64,000 bases of DNA from Neobacillus cucumis (GCF_023715505.1 NZ_JAMBOH010000004.1:248001-312000); one strand, 5' to 3'. Counted from the first letter of the stretch, positions 18,680-27,582 are shown. The notes: generated by a model from the letters alone, not told the origin. A program made the numbers and translations.

Positions 18680-20749
18680 ATGGTACAGAATCTTTGGAAT
18701 CAAGAAACAGCTTCACAAGTAACAAAAGGGGTAGATGAATTAGTATATCGTTCCAATTTAATTGGGTCAGATCGTGCGGTATGTAACTATGGCGGCGGTA
18801 ACACTTCCATGAAGACAATTGAAAAGGATTTCCGCGGCCGTGATGTTGAGGTTATGTGGGTAAAAGGAAGCGGTTCGGATTTAGCAACAATGAAAGCAAA
18901 CAATTTTACGGGTCTTAACTTAGAAGACATTCGTCCATTATTCGAGCGCGACGAAATGACAGATGAAGACATGGTAACATATCTATCACATTGTATGATC
19001 GACAGCAAACACCCAAGAGCATCAATTGAAACATTATTGCATGCATTCTTACCTTTCAAACATGTGGACCACACACATCCAGACGCAATCATTAGCCTTT
19101 GCTGCGCAGACAATGGTAAGCAATTAGCTGAAGAGATTTTTGGGAATCGTTTTGTTTGGGTACCATATATTCGCCCTGGATTCACTCTTTCAAAAATGAT
19201 CGCACAGGGAGTATTAAATAACCCAAATGCAGAACTAGTATTAATGGAAAAACACGGTCTTGTAACATGGGGAGAAACTTCTGAGGAAGCATACGCAAAA
19301 ACCATTCAAATTATTAATGAAGCAGAACAATTTATTAATGAAAGAATTAATGGAGCCTCTGTATTTGGCGGTCAAAAATATCAATCTCTTTCTGAAGAAG
19401 AAGCAACTAGCATTCTAGCAAAAGTATTGCCAGTCATCCGCGGCGCGGTAAGTGATGAGAAGAAAATGCTTTTAACTTACGACCGTGGTGAAGATGTACT
19501 GCAATTTGTGAACAGCTACAATGCACCAGAACTTTCACAAATCGGTGCAGCATGTCCGGACCATCTTGTTCATACAAAAATGGTTCCACTTTATGTGAAT
19601 TGGGATCCACAAACAAAAGATGTTGAAGCATTGATTGCTAGTGTGAAAGAAGGAGTGGCAAGTTTTAAACAATCTTACAAAGAATATTTTGAACAAAATA
19701 AAAATGAAGGCGACAAAATGTTTGAACCGGCACCGCGTGTTATTCTAATTCCAGGTGTTGGTATGGTTAATACTGGCAAGGATATTAAGAACTCAAGAAT
19801 TAGCGGTGCATTATATCACCGTGCAATTGCTGTTATGAAGGGTGCTACAACACTAGGTGATTTTGTTTCTTTAAGTGCAAACGAATCCTATAATGTAGAA
19901 TACTGGCCATTAGAATTATACAAATTATCTCTTGCTCCAGCTGAGGCAGAATTCTCTAGAAAAGTGGCATTTATTACTGGAGGGGCAGGCGGAATTGGAA
20001 GTGCAACGGCACGCCGTCTTGTGTCGGAAGGAGCTCAAGTTGTTCTAGCTGACCTAAACCTTGAAGGCGCTGAAAAAGTAGCTGCTGAGATAAACGAACA
20101 ATTTGGGGCTGACCGTGCGCTTGCTGTTAAGATGGATGTTACGAGTGAAGAGCAGGTTCAAGCTGCATTCGATCAAACGGCTTTAACATTTGGCGGCGTA
20201 GACATTATTGTCAATAACGCAGGTTTAGCAACATCAAGCCCGTTCGAGGAAACAACGCTTAAAGAGTGGAACTTAAACATGAATGTACTAGGAACAGGAT
20301 ACTTCTTAGTTGCCCGCGAAGCATTCAAGCAAATGAAAGATCAAGGCATTGGCGGTAACATGGTATTCATTGGTTCTAAAAACTCTGTGTATGCCGGTAA
20401 AAATGCAGCTGCATATAGCTCTGTAAAAGCGCTAGAAACTCACTTAGCAAGATGTATTGCAGCAGAAGGCGGCGAGTTTGGCATCCGCGTAAACTCTGTT
20501 CTTCCAGATGCAGTTCTTCAAGGTTCAGCGATTTGGGGATCAAGATGGCGTGAAGAGCGTGCCACAGCTTACGGTATTCACCCTGATCAATTAGAAGAAC
20601 ACTATCGTAAACGCACTACTTTACTAGTAAACATTTATCCTAGCGATATTGCAGAATCAATTGCATTCTTTGCTTCATCAAAATCTGATCGTACAACTGG
20701 TTGTATGTTAACAGTAGACGGCGGGGTGCCTGCTGCGTTTACAAGATAA
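18680..20749 (+). CDS. rhaEW: Bifunctional rhamnulose-1-phosphate aldolase / lactaldehyde dehydrogenase RhaEW
   Basis: This is a 689-residue fusion. The N-terminal class II aldolase domain has the metal-binding region HVDHTHPDAII and cleaves L-rhamnulose 1-phosphate to DHAP and L-lactaldehyde. The C-terminal short-chain dehydrogenase (from about residue 428) shows TGGAGGIG and the catalytic YSSVK (about 578-582) and oxidises lactaldehyde to lactate. It corresponds to B. subtilis RhaEW (YuxG). GGAGG lies 7 bp before ATG 18680; the earlier in-frame ATG overlaps the previous stop and lacks family similarity. It has its own promoter and terminator, apart from rhaBA 33 kb away. Confidence 0.95.
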   Translation: MVQNLWNQETASQVTKGVDELVYRSNLIGSDRAVCNYGGGNTSMKTIEKDFRGRDVEVMWVKGSGSDLATMKANNFTGLNLEDIRPLFERDEMTDEDMVTYLSHCMIDSKHPRASIETLLHAFLPFKHVDHTHPDAIISLCCADNGKQLAEEIFGNRFVWVPYIRPGFTLSKMIAQGVLNNPNAELVLMEKHGLVTWGETSEEAYAKTIQIINEAEQFINERINGASVFGGQKYQSLSEEEATSILAKVLPVIRGAVSDEKKMLLTYDRGEDVLQFVNSYNAPELSQIGAACPDHLVHTKMVPLYVNWDPQTKDVEALIASVKEGVASFKQSYKEYFEQNKNEGDKMFEPAPRVILIPGVGMVNTGKDIKNSRISGALYHRAIAVMKGATTLGDFVSLSANESYNVEYWPLELYKLSLAPAEAEFSRKVAFITGGAGGIGSATARRLVSEGAQVVLADLNLEGAEKVAAEINEQFGADRALAVKMDVTSEEQVQAAFDQTALTFGGVDIIVNNAGLATSSPFEETTLKEWNLNMNVLGTGYFLVAREAFKQMKDQGIGGNMVFIGSKNSVYAGKNAAAYSSVKALETHLARCIAAEGGEFGIRVNSVLPDAVLQGSAIWGSRWREERATAYGIHPDQLEEHYRKRTTLLVNIYPSDIAESIAFFASSKSDRTTGCMLTVDGGVPAAFTR

Positions 20750-20755
20750 TAAAGG

Positions 20756-20795
20756 AATAAAGAAAGCCTGTCTCAATTGACAGGCTTTCTTTATT
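20756..20795. terminator. Bidirectional terminator between rhaEW and the LysR gene
   Basis: AATAAAGAAAGCCTGTC (20756-20772) pairs perfectly with GACAGGCTTTCTTTATT (20779-20795), a 17-bp stem with a 6-nt loop. A- and T-rich arms let it work on both strands for convergent genes. Confidence 0.92.
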
Positions 20796-21677
20796 TTATG
20801 GCAGAACATCTAGAAACAGTGATATAGACGGATTCAAATTGTTTTTCTTCCACGCCATAACGAGTTCAAAATCATGCCCCTCTAGGCCGTCAATTTCGAT
20901 AAATCGAAGCGAAGGGCTGGATACAGCTTCAAAACTTTTAGGCAATATAGAGATGCCTATCTCAGATTCCACCAGAATTGGAACAGTATCGACAAAGCGG
21001 GGTTGACTGACAATTCTTGGAGTGAGCCCATTTTGTTCACATAAATGGACGATAAAATCATAGGAACCTATAGGTGAATCATGGCGGTTATGAATGATGA
21101 AAGGCTCTTTTGCAAGATCAGCAAGCTTGATTGTTTTGCGATTAGCAAGAGGGTGATTTTCATGCATAACAATACAATATCTTTCGTTTGCGACCGTTTG
21201 AATCTCAATTTCCTCAATTCTATGTAATCCAGTAGGCTGCGTCAAAGCTATGTCAATTTCTCCTTCTTCTAACGCTTCCTTAAGCATTTTACTAGGATAG
21301 TGATTTAAATGTAATTCAACTTTCGGATAAAGCGCACGGAACTGTTTGATAATCTCTGGTAAAAAACTGCGTACATGAACACTCAAAAAACCAATCGACA
21401 AACTGCCTATGACTCCCGCATCCGTTTGTTTTGCTTTTTCAATAGCCCCTGATGTTTTTTCTATAATCTCCATGGCTTCCTTTAAAAAGACAGCACCAGC
21501 AGGGGTAAGCTGGACGGAACGCTTATTTCGAATAAATAGTTTTACGCCCACTTGTTCTTCCAAATCGGCAATCTGATGGCTGATCGCTGATTGAGCAACA
21601 TAGAGTTGGTTGGCTGCTTTTGTAAAATTTAAATGCTCAGCTACGGTAATAAAATAGCGTAATTGTCGTATATCCAT
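20796..21677 (-). CDS. LysR-type regulator of the first quercetinase module
   Basis: This is a 293-residue LysR-family transcription factor with an N-terminal winged helix (DIRQLRYFITVAEHLNFTKA, then QSAISHQIADLEEQVGVKLF) and a substrate-binding effector domain. It is transcribed divergently from the quercetinase-esterase genes, the classic layout for a LysR activator of its neighbour. It is paralogous to the regulator at 37366-38292, which occupies the same position in the second module. A phenolic effector (flavonol or its cleavage product) is likely by context. B. subtilis instead controls qdoI with TetR-type LmrA/QdoR, so the control logic differs here. Confidence 0.9.
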   Translation of the reverse strand: MDIRQLRYFITVAEHLNFTKAANQLYVAQSAISHQIADLEEQVGVKLFIRNKRSVQLTPAGAVFLKEAMEIIEKTSGAIEKAKQTDAGVIGSLSIGFLSVHVRSFLPEIIKQFRALYPKVELHLNHYPSKMLKEALEEGEIDIALTQPTGLHRIEEIEIQTVANERYCIVMHENHPLANRKTIKLADLAKEPFIIHNRHDSPIGSYDFIVHLCEQNGLTPRIVSQPRFVDTVPILVESEIGISILPKSFEAVSSPSLRFIEIDGLEGHDFELVMAWKKNNLNPSISLFLDVLP

Positions 21678-21821
21678 AGGATCCTCACTTGTTATTTAGT
21701 TACCATTATTTTATCATAATAAATAATAAGTTGTCGAAATTGTGAAACTATTCTTTAATTAGCGTATGTAAATACTAGTAGTCTACCTCAAAAAGTTATC
21801 TATTAAAGCGGCACCAAACAA

Positions 21822-21887
21822 ATAATACGAAAATGGGATTACAGAAATCGAATACGTATATTTCCCATTTTTCTTTATTCGTATTAT
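21822..21887. promoter_or_regulatory. Nested inverted repeat in the LysR/quercetinase intergenic region
   Basis: ATAATACGAA (21822-21831) is inverted as TTCGTATTAT (21878-21887). Inside it, AAATGGGA (21831-21838) is inverted as TCCCATTT (21863-21870). Its position between divergent genes makes it a candidate regulator-binding region. Confidence 0.5.
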
Positions 21888-21895
21888 GGTTATTT

Positions 21896-21909
21896 TGAAA
21901 GCGCTTAAT
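21896..21909 (+). promoter_or_regulatory. cre-like CcpA site before quercetinase 1
   Basis: TGAAAGCGCTTAAT matches 12 of 14 cre positions, with a perfect AAGCGCTT core. It lies 32 bp before the start codon, implying carbon catabolite repression of flavonol degradation. Confidence 0.7.
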
Positions 21910-21940
21910 CATTTAAATGAGTATGATAGGGAGTGGTTAG

Positions 21941-22993
21941 ATGGTTCTAAAGGTCGTTGGCAAGTTACCTAACCAAAAGAAACCATATTTTATTAAAAAC
22001 GGAGAGGGAGAGCGATACCTTTTCGGTACCCAGGTTGCCTCCATTGTCGCTACAACGGACAGCACCGGTGATATGATGGAGATTGTTCAATTATGGGGAG
22101 GGAAAGGTGACAGTTTCCCGGCACATGTTCATGAAAAAGCTCATGAGGGCATTGTTGTACTCGACGGTAGACTAGAAGTAGAACTTAATGGGCAGTTATA
22201 TTTATTAACTGCAGGTGACTATATAAGTATTCCGGCAGGGACTGTACATGCCTATCGGATGCAAAGCCATCGAACTCGCTTCTATTCTTTCACTATTAAC
22301 GGTCATGTCGCAAAGTTATATTCTCTAATAGGAGAGCCATTTACTAAATTTGAACGTCCGCCAGTTTCTATGAACCTCTTAAACCAGGATACTTTTACCC
22401 AAATACCTGCTGATATTGATATAAAATTGGTCACTAATCATCCAACTGCTGGCTTACCAGAATTGGCTAAAGGCTCTACCATTCCGCAGGAAGTTCAACC
22501 GTATGTACTGGAATCAGGGGAAGGAGTCCATCTTCTTAGCGGTGATACCGTTCATACACTCCTAACTATAAAAGAGGCAACAAACAGCCAATTTCTTGCA
22601 CTCGTTTCCGAAGGACCAAAAGGACAAGCCATTGGTGAGCACGCTCATGAAAGAACCAACGAAACATTTATGTGTTTACAAGGGGAAATGACACTATGGG
22701 TGGATGGCGAAGAATTACACCTATTACCAGGAGATTTTGCCTATGTGCCAGCAAATACACCTCATCGCTTTCGCTGTGATGCCCACTATACAAAGTTTTT
22801 TGGATTATTGACTCCAGGGGACTTTGAAGACTTTTTCCGTATTCTTGGAGATTCATATGAACATCCAATCTTCCCTAGTGAGCCGGCACCATATCGGTTT
22901 GACCGAGTGATTCAACGTATTCATGAGCTCGATTTAAAATTATTAGGCAAGCCTCCAGGTCCACCACCAGCAAAAGTTGAAGAGGTTCATTGA
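21941..22993 (+). CDS. qdoI: Quercetin 2,3-dioxygenase (bicupin), copy 1
   Basis: This is a 350-residue bicupin that opens the heterocyclic ring of flavonols such as quercetin with O2, releasing carbon monoxide and a depside. The N-terminal cupin has ligands H62, H64, E69 (HVHEKAHEG) and H103. The C-terminal cupin has H234, H236, E241 (HAHERTNE) and H275. All eight positions coincide with those known for B. subtilis QdoI. No signal peptide, so it is cytoplasmic. The ATG follows GGGAGTGG. Its stop overlaps the start region of the esterase gene, so the two are co-translated. A second copy is at 38490. Other phenolic bicupin substrates are possible, but flavonol is the best reading. Confidence 0.9.
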   Translation: MVLKVVGKLPNQKKPYFIKNGEGERYLFGTQVASIVATTDSTGDMMEIVQLWGGKGDSFPAHVHEKAHEGIVVLDGRLEVELNGQLYLLTAGDYISIPAGTVHAYRMQSHRTRFYSFTINGHVAKLYSLIGEPFTKFERPPVSMNLLNQDTFTQIPADIDIKLVTNHPTAGLPELAKGSTIPQEVQPYVLESGEGVHLLSGDTVHTLLTIKEATNSQFLALVSEGPKGQAIGEHAHERTNETFMCLQGEMTLWVDGEELHLLPGDFAYVPANTPHRFRCDAHYTKFFGLLTPGDFEDFFRILGDSYEHPIFPSEPAPYRFDRVIQRIHELDLKLLGKPPGPPPAKVEEVH

Positions 22994-22995
22994 AA

Positions 22996-23946
22996 ATGAG
23001 TCAACGTTATGAAGTAAGGGTTTTAACTGATCTCGAATTTGCCTCACCAAATGGGAAATCGTTACTTCTCGATCTTTATTTGCCTATCGGAGCCGAGGGG
23101 CCAGTGCCAGTTATTGTCTGGCTCCACGGCGGCGGTTGGCGAATTGGGGATAGAAAGCTAGGACCGGATTTAAAAGTTAGATTTGCAGAACGTGGATATG
23201 CCATGGCTAGTATTGAGTACCGATTAAGCAGTGAAGCGATTTTTCCTGCGCAAATTTATGATGTAAAGGCGGCCATTCGTTGGATTCGTGCGGTCGCTAA
23301 GAAATATGGTTTTGATAGTAAGCACATTGGTCTTTGGGGTTCATCAGCTGGAGGACATTTAGCGGCACTGGCCGGTACCACGGGTTCAGGCAGACTCGAA
23401 GGTTTGGAGTTAGGGAATTGGGAATATTTTAGTGACGTACAAGCAGTAGTTGACGGGTATGGTCCTACAGATTTCTTGCAGATGGAGGAATACGATCATT
23501 CAACGTCTGTTTCTTCTGATGATACGGAATCCATTCGTCTTAATTCCGTTCAGCGCCATACTGACCCGGAATCACCTGAGTCACAATTGTTGGGAGCACC
23601 CATTCAAACAGTTCCGCACCTTGTCCGTGAAGCGAATCCAATCACTTATATTGATGATAAAGTACCGCCATTTCTTATTCTTCATGGGGTGTGTGATTTA
23701 GCGGTTCCGGTACACCAGAGTGAGCTGCTATATAGTGCACTCAGTAAAAATGGGAATGAGACAGATCTTTGTTTGATTGAAGGACTGGGGCATGCCTTTT
23801 TTAATAAGAAGGATCTTGATGAAGAGTCTCTAGAAGTTACCTTACGCAGGGCTCGAGCTGGCGAGTCTGAACAGATAGAGACTGGTAAAAAGAGAATATT
23901 TGAGTTAGTAGAAGCATTTTTCCGCAGGCATCTTTTTGGAAAATGA
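22996..23946 (+). CDS. Alpha/beta-hydrolase esterase paired with quercetinase, copy 1
   Basis: This is a 316-residue cytoplasmic serine hydrolase. Motifs are the oxyanion loop WLHGGGWR, the nucleophile elbow GSSAGGH, the acid region HGVCDLAVP and the His in GLGHAFF. It is translationally coupled to the quercetinase; a TTG at 22990 overlapping its stop is an alternative start, but ATG 22996 is better spaced from GAGG. The best functional guess is hydrolysis of the depside made by the dioxygenase into protocatechuate and 2,4,6-trihydroxybenzoate. A paralogue is at 39576-40529 in the same arrangement. The ester-bond chemistry is known for the family; the depside substrate is inferred. Confidence 0.82.
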   Translation: MSQRYEVRVLTDLEFASPNGKSLLLDLYLPIGAEGPVPVIVWLHGGGWRIGDRKLGPDLKVRFAERGYAMASIEYRLSSEAIFPAQIYDVKAAIRWIRAVAKKYGFDSKHIGLWGSSAGGHLAALAGTTGSGRLEGLELGNWEYFSDVQAVVDGYGPTDFLQMEEYDHSTSVSSDDTESIRLNSVQRHTDPESPESQLLGAPIQTVPHLVREANPITYIDDKVPPFLILHGVCDLAVPVHQSELLYSALSKNGNETDLCLIEGLGHAFFNKKDLDEESLEVTLRRARAGESEQIETGKKRIFELVEAFFRRHLFGK

Positions 23947-23960
23947 ATATTAGCGAACGA

Positions 23961-23990
23961 AATACTCCTTTTAGGCGGAGTGTTTTTTTT
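23961..23990 (+). terminator. Terminator after esterase 1
   Basis: AATACTCC (23961-23968) pairs with GGAGTGTT (23977-23984) with one G-T pair, then eight T residues in all (23983-23990). Confidence 0.72.
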
Positions 23991-24016
23991 GTTTCCCCAA
24001 GAAATTATAGATATAA

Positions 24017-24140
24017 ATTCCAATAGGTGGTAATTATATTCCAATTTTGTGGAATCGAAGCCTGAAATTGTAGAATAAATCTAATATTTGTAGAATTGCT
24101 TCTCTAATTAGTAGAATTCAGCAGTAACTTTGTAGAATTC
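24017..24140. repeat. Array A: degenerate ~20.75-bp-period repeats (GTAGAAT)
   Basis: GTRGAAT begins at 24049, 24070, 24090, 24111 and 24132 (intervals 21, 20, 21, 21), usually preceded by TTT or ATT. Just before, ATTCCAAT occurs at 24017 and 24038, also 21 bp apart. Sequence between the cores is poorly conserved, so period is kept better than sequence. Array B at 56260 has the same core in reverse orientation. Confidence 0.75.
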
Positions 24141-24163
24141 CTATGGAAATAACCAAATACTGG

Positions 24164-24290
24164 TCCCATGAGGACAAGAAGGGAATAAAATCAAAGGGTT
24201 TTGTCTTCATGAAGGCGTCATGAGGACAAGAATGATAGAAAACTTTAAGATCCTGTCCGCATGAAGGACTCATGAGGCAATTTTGTCTAG
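24164..24290. repeat. CATGAGGACAAGAA repeats with ~52-bp spacing
   Basis: CATGAGGACAAGAA starts at 24167 and 24219, and a shorter CATGAGGCAA at 24271, a spacing of 52 bp each. Copies 2 and 3 are preceded by inverted halves (TTGTCTTCATGA before copy 2, CTGTCCGCATGA before copy 3), so each can fold as a hairpin with a 5-nt loop. The rest of the 517-bp gap before the next gene shows no ORF. Confidence 0.7.
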
Positions 24291-24463
24291 ATTTAGAAAC
24301 TAGTAAATTAGGAATAATACAGCAATGGAAAAGAAAAAGTGGCAATTTATCGAAAATCGTGATTTCTCAAATACAATATGTGTATTTCAAAAAGAAATCA
24401 ATCTGCCTTATCATTGTTTTAAAGAGAAAAACACACTGTTGTTAAACATAAGGAGGAGATCTC

Positions 24464-25402
24464 ATGAAATTTCTAACCTATTCCACAAATAATAACCCAT
24501 TACGACTTGGCATACTAGTTGACGAGAATAAGATTGTAGACCCACAGCAAGCGTACATCGAATTGTTAAACGAGAGCGATCAGAAAAGAGCGGTAGAAAT
24601 TGCAAACGCTTTATTACCAGAAAACCCAATCGAGTTTATCGCAGGTGGGGACTTAACCTTAAAGATTGCGAAAGAGGCCGTAACATATGCTCTTGAAAAT
24701 GCTGAAAAGTCATCGGCAATTTATAAAAAGGAAAATGTTCAAATCGGAGCACCTGTACTAAAGCCGAATAAAATTATCTGTGTTGGGCTTAATTACAAGA
24801 ATCATATTCTTGAAATGAAGCGAGATTTTCCGGTTCATCCAGTTATTTTTGCTAAATTTGCTACAGCGATTTCCGGTCCCAATGATACCTTTCCGCTATA
24901 TTCCAATTTGACTAAAAAGCTAGACTACGAGGCAGAATTAGCATTTGTCATTGGGAAAGAAGGAAAAGACATTCCATATGAGGATGCCTTGGACTATGTA
25001 TTTGGCTACACCGTCGCAAACGATATCACAGCTCGTGATATGCAAAAACGAACCATTCAATGGCTGCAAGGCAAAACACTCGATAAGAGCCTTCCGCTCG
25101 GTCCGGTTTTGGTCACAAAGGATGAAATTCCAAATCCGCACAGCCTGGATATTTCTTTAACAGTAAACGATGAATTAAGACAACTTTCTAATACAGAACA
25201 GCTTTTGTTCAATGTCAATCACCTTGTTGAGTTTTTATCAGGCATCGTTACTTTAGAGCCAGGGGACATCGTTCTTACAGGTACACCTGGTGGCGTAGGG
25301 GAAGCACAGAACAAGTTCTTACAGGATGGTGACAGAGTAAAAGTTGAAATTTCTGGGATTGGTGCAATTGAGACAACCATCGTGGAGGTGAATAAAGAAT
25401 GA
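24464..25402 (+). CDS. Fumarylacetoacetate hydrolase (FAH)-family protein
   Basis: This is a 312-residue metal-dependent hydrolase or decarboxylase. Signature blocks are VGLNYKNH (about residue 108), the metal-binding EAELAFVIGKE (about 160), NDITARDMQ (about 187) and GTPGGVGE. The family cleaves acylpyruvates such as fumarylpyruvate or acts as HpaG-type isomerase/decarboxylase. AAGGAGGAG lies before the ATG. It begins a four-gene operon; its stop overlaps the dioxygenase start (ATGA). In context it should process the product of aromatic ring cleavage. Confidence 0.88.
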   Translation: MKFLTYSTNNNPLRLGILVDENKIVDPQQAYIELLNESDQKRAVEIANALLPENPIEFIAGGDLTLKIAKEAVTYALENAEKSSAIYKKENVQIGAPVLKPNKIICVGLNYKNHILEMKRDFPVHPVIFAKFATAISGPNDTFPLYSNLTKKLDYEAELAFVIGKEGKDIPYEDALDYVFGYTVANDITARDMQKRTIQWLQGKTLDKSLPLGPVLVTKDEIPNPHSLDISLTVNDELRQLSNTEQLLFNVNHLVEFLSGIVTLEPGDIVLTGTPGGVGEAQNKFLQDGDRVKVEISGIGAIETTIVEVNKE

Positions 25403-26358
25403 CTATGAATCTTGAACCAATACGAGATATTGCCCACTTAGCCCATATCGAATTATTAACCCCTAAGCCAAACGAGAGTCTAGAGTTTTTCCGTGACCTA
25501 CTCGGAATGGAAATCGTCCATCGAGAAGGACAATCGGTTTTTCTCCGCGGCTGGGGGGATCAGCAGCTTTACAGCTTGAAGCTGACAGAGGCAGGCCAAG
25601 CTGGTTTAGGTCATGTGGGGTTAAGGGCCTATTCACAACAAGCACTTGAGCGGCGTGTTATTGATTTAGAGAAAAGCGGATACGGAATTGGATGGACTGA
25701 GGGAGATTACGGCCATGGACGCTCCTACCAATTTCACGATGCGGATGGGCATGTATTAGAAGTATTTTATGAGGCGGATAAATTTGTAACACCGGAACAT
25801 TTAAAGCCGGGTCTGAAAAATCAGCCTCAAAAGTTTTCGGCAAGAGGTACAAGCGTGACGCAGCTGGATCATATTAATTTGTTCAGCTCCAATGTCGATG
25901 CGGATAGCACTTTTTATCGAAATCACCTCGGTTTCAGATTAAGTGAGCAGGCGATAACGGATGAAGGCAAACAAACCACTGCTTGGCTTCATGTTACCAA
26001 TAAATCATATGATCTTGCTATTTCTCTGGATAAATCTGGCGCAAAAGGGCGTTTCCATCATGCTGCATTCAAAGTAGAAAGTACCGAAATGGTACTCCGG
26101 GCGGCAGATGTATTTTTAGATAATGGAATTTTCATTGAAGCACCTCCTAATAAACATGTTGCAGGCCAAACGATGTTTGTATACGTGTATGAGCCTGGAG
26201 GTAATCGAATTGAGGTATGCTCGGGCGGTTTTCTCATCTATACACCGGATTGGGAAACGGTAACTTGGACCCCGAAAGAACGGAAAAAAGGGTTAGCATG
26301 GGGAACACCGCTTCCATCCACTTTCCACACATATGGGACACCGAACACAGAAAAATAA
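25399..26358 (+). CDS. Extradiol (catechol 2,3-) dioxygenase, type I, two VOC domains
   Basis: This is a 319-residue ring-cleaving dioxygenase made of two vicinal-oxygen-chelate modules. The second carries the probable Fe(II) ligands H158 (QLDHINLF), H220 or H221 (RFHHAAFKV) and E272 (NRIEV). Such enzymes open catecholic rings next to the diol. The start at 25399 overlaps the FAH gene stop and has GGAGGTG 8 bp upstream. Its partners (monooxygenase, flavin reductase, FAH hydrolase) make a short meta-cleavage route likely. The natural substrate, possibly a hydroxylated phloroglucinol from the flavonol A ring, is inferred. Confidence 0.87.
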   Translation: MTMNLEPIRDIAHLAHIELLTPKPNESLEFFRDLLGMEIVHREGQSVFLRGWGDQQLYSLKLTEAGQAGLGHVGLRAYSQQALERRVIDLEKSGYGIGWTEGDYGHGRSYQFHDADGHVLEVFYEADKFVTPEHLKPGLKNQPQKFSARGTSVTQLDHINLFSSNVDADSTFYRNHLGFRLSEQAITDEGKQTTAWLHVTNKSYDLAISLDKSGAKGRFHHAAFKVESTEMVLRAADVFLDNGIFIEAPPNKHVAGQTMFVYVYEPGGNRIEVCSGGFLIYTPDWETVTWTPKERKKGLAWGTPLPSTFHTYGTPNTEK

Positions 26359-26377
26359 ACCAGAGGAGAATGAGAAT

Positions 26378-27562
26378 ATGAATGAAGTATTAAAGAAGTT
26401 CTCATATGAGGAAGCAGTCGAGCGTGCAAAAGAATTGTCTGCTTCCCTACGAATGCGGCCAAATCTTGGTGAAGAACTAAGACATCAGCCACCTGAAACA
26501 ATCCAAGAATTCATTTCATCAGGCTTGGTTCGGTCCTTAATTCCGAGCCGCTGGGGCGGGCATGAACTTAATTGGAAGACATTAGCTGATACTGCAATAG
26601 AAGTGTCTAAAGGAGATGCTTCCACAGGCTGGTGCTATTCGCTCCTGCTATTGCACAACTGGATGCTGGCATTCTTCCCAAATCGGGCACAAGCAGATGT
26701 CTGGCAAAACAATCCTGATGCATGTCTTGCCACATCGATTAATCCAAGTCCGGATTCAACCATCAGCCGTGTAAATGGTGGATATAAACTAAGCGGTAAA
26801 TGGGGATTCTCATCAGGGATCAATCACTGTGATTGGGTCATGCTTAGTGCCCCAGCGCCAGTATCTGAAGATGGAGACGAAACCAAGGTCTTGTATTTCC
26901 TCGTTCCTAAAAGCGATCTGAAAGTGATTGATGTTTGGCAAGTCATTGGTATGAGAGGAACTGGCAGTAATTTATTGCAGTTAACAGACGTTTTTGTTCC
27001 AAAATACCGAACAATGGAGTTAGAACCATGGAATCTTCATGGAATCTCACCTGGAATGGATCTTAATACAGCACCACTTTACCGTATCCAATTATCAGCT
27101 GTTATGCCGGTTACACTTTTATCCGTCATTCTTGGCGCAACTAAAGGAGCTTATGAAATTTGGCGGGACCAGGTTATTGGGAAAAATAAAGCTAGGGGTG
27201 GAGGCGCCGTCGCAAACTTAACCCATCAACAAATTCGTCTGGCAAAGGTAGCGGCAAAAATTGAAGCAGCGGACGCTCTTCTCCATAAATCCTTAGAACT
27301 AGTAGAGTCCGGACGGGTACTTGAATATCCGGAACGGGTACGCTTGCGCTGTAATTATGCTTATTGTGCGGAAATGTGTACAGAAGCCATGGAAACCATC
27401 TACACTAGCAGCGGTGCTGCTGCTTCAAGTGAGAGACATCCACTTCAGCAGTTTTGGCGGGATATTCATGCCGGAGCACAGCATACAGCTTTCAATTTTG
27501 ATTGGGTAGGAGAACTTTTTGGTAAGCTAGAGCTAGGTCTTCCAGTAAAAGTCGAATATTAA
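26378..27562 (+). CDS. Acyl-CoA-dehydrogenase-like flavin monooxygenase, oxygenase component
   Basis: This 394-residue protein has the acyl-CoA dehydrogenase fold used by two-component (group D) aromatic hydroxylases such as HsaA or p-hydroxyphenylacetate hydroxylase C2. Visible family blocks are SLIPSRWGGHELNWKTL, DASTGWCYSLLLLHNW, the middle-domain MRGTGSNLLQLTDVFVP and the C-terminal helical bundle. It would insert an OH next to an existing phenol using reduced flavin. ATG 26378 is chosen because GAGGAG precedes it; the upstream ATG lies inside the dioxygenase gene. It is followed by a putative flavin reductase, as expected for this class. The phenolic substrate is unknown. Confidence 0.85.
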   Translation: MNEVLKKFSYEEAVERAKELSASLRMRPNLGEELRHQPPETIQEFISSGLVRSLIPSRWGGHELNWKTLADTAIEVSKGDASTGWCYSLLLLHNWMLAFFPNRAQADVWQNNPDACLATSINPSPDSTISRVNGGYKLSGKWGFSSGINHCDWVMLSAPAPVSEDGDETKVLYFLVPKSDLKVIDVWQVIGMRGTGSNLLQLTDVFVPKYRTMELEPWNLHGISPGMDLNTAPLYRIQLSAVMPVTLLSVILGATKGAYEIWRDQVIGKNKARGGGAVANLTHQQIRLAKVAAKIEAADALLHKSLELVESGRVLEYPERVRLRCNYAYCAEMCTEAMETIYTSSGAAASSERHPLQQFWRDIHAGAQHTAFNFDWVGELFGKLELGLPVKVEY

Positions 27563-27582
27563 AATAGAAGGAGTGGAACCTG

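Noticed and set aside
18787..19305. 172-codon minus-strand ORF
   Set aside because: It lies fully within the aldolase domain of rhaEW on the opposite strand and shows no family features.
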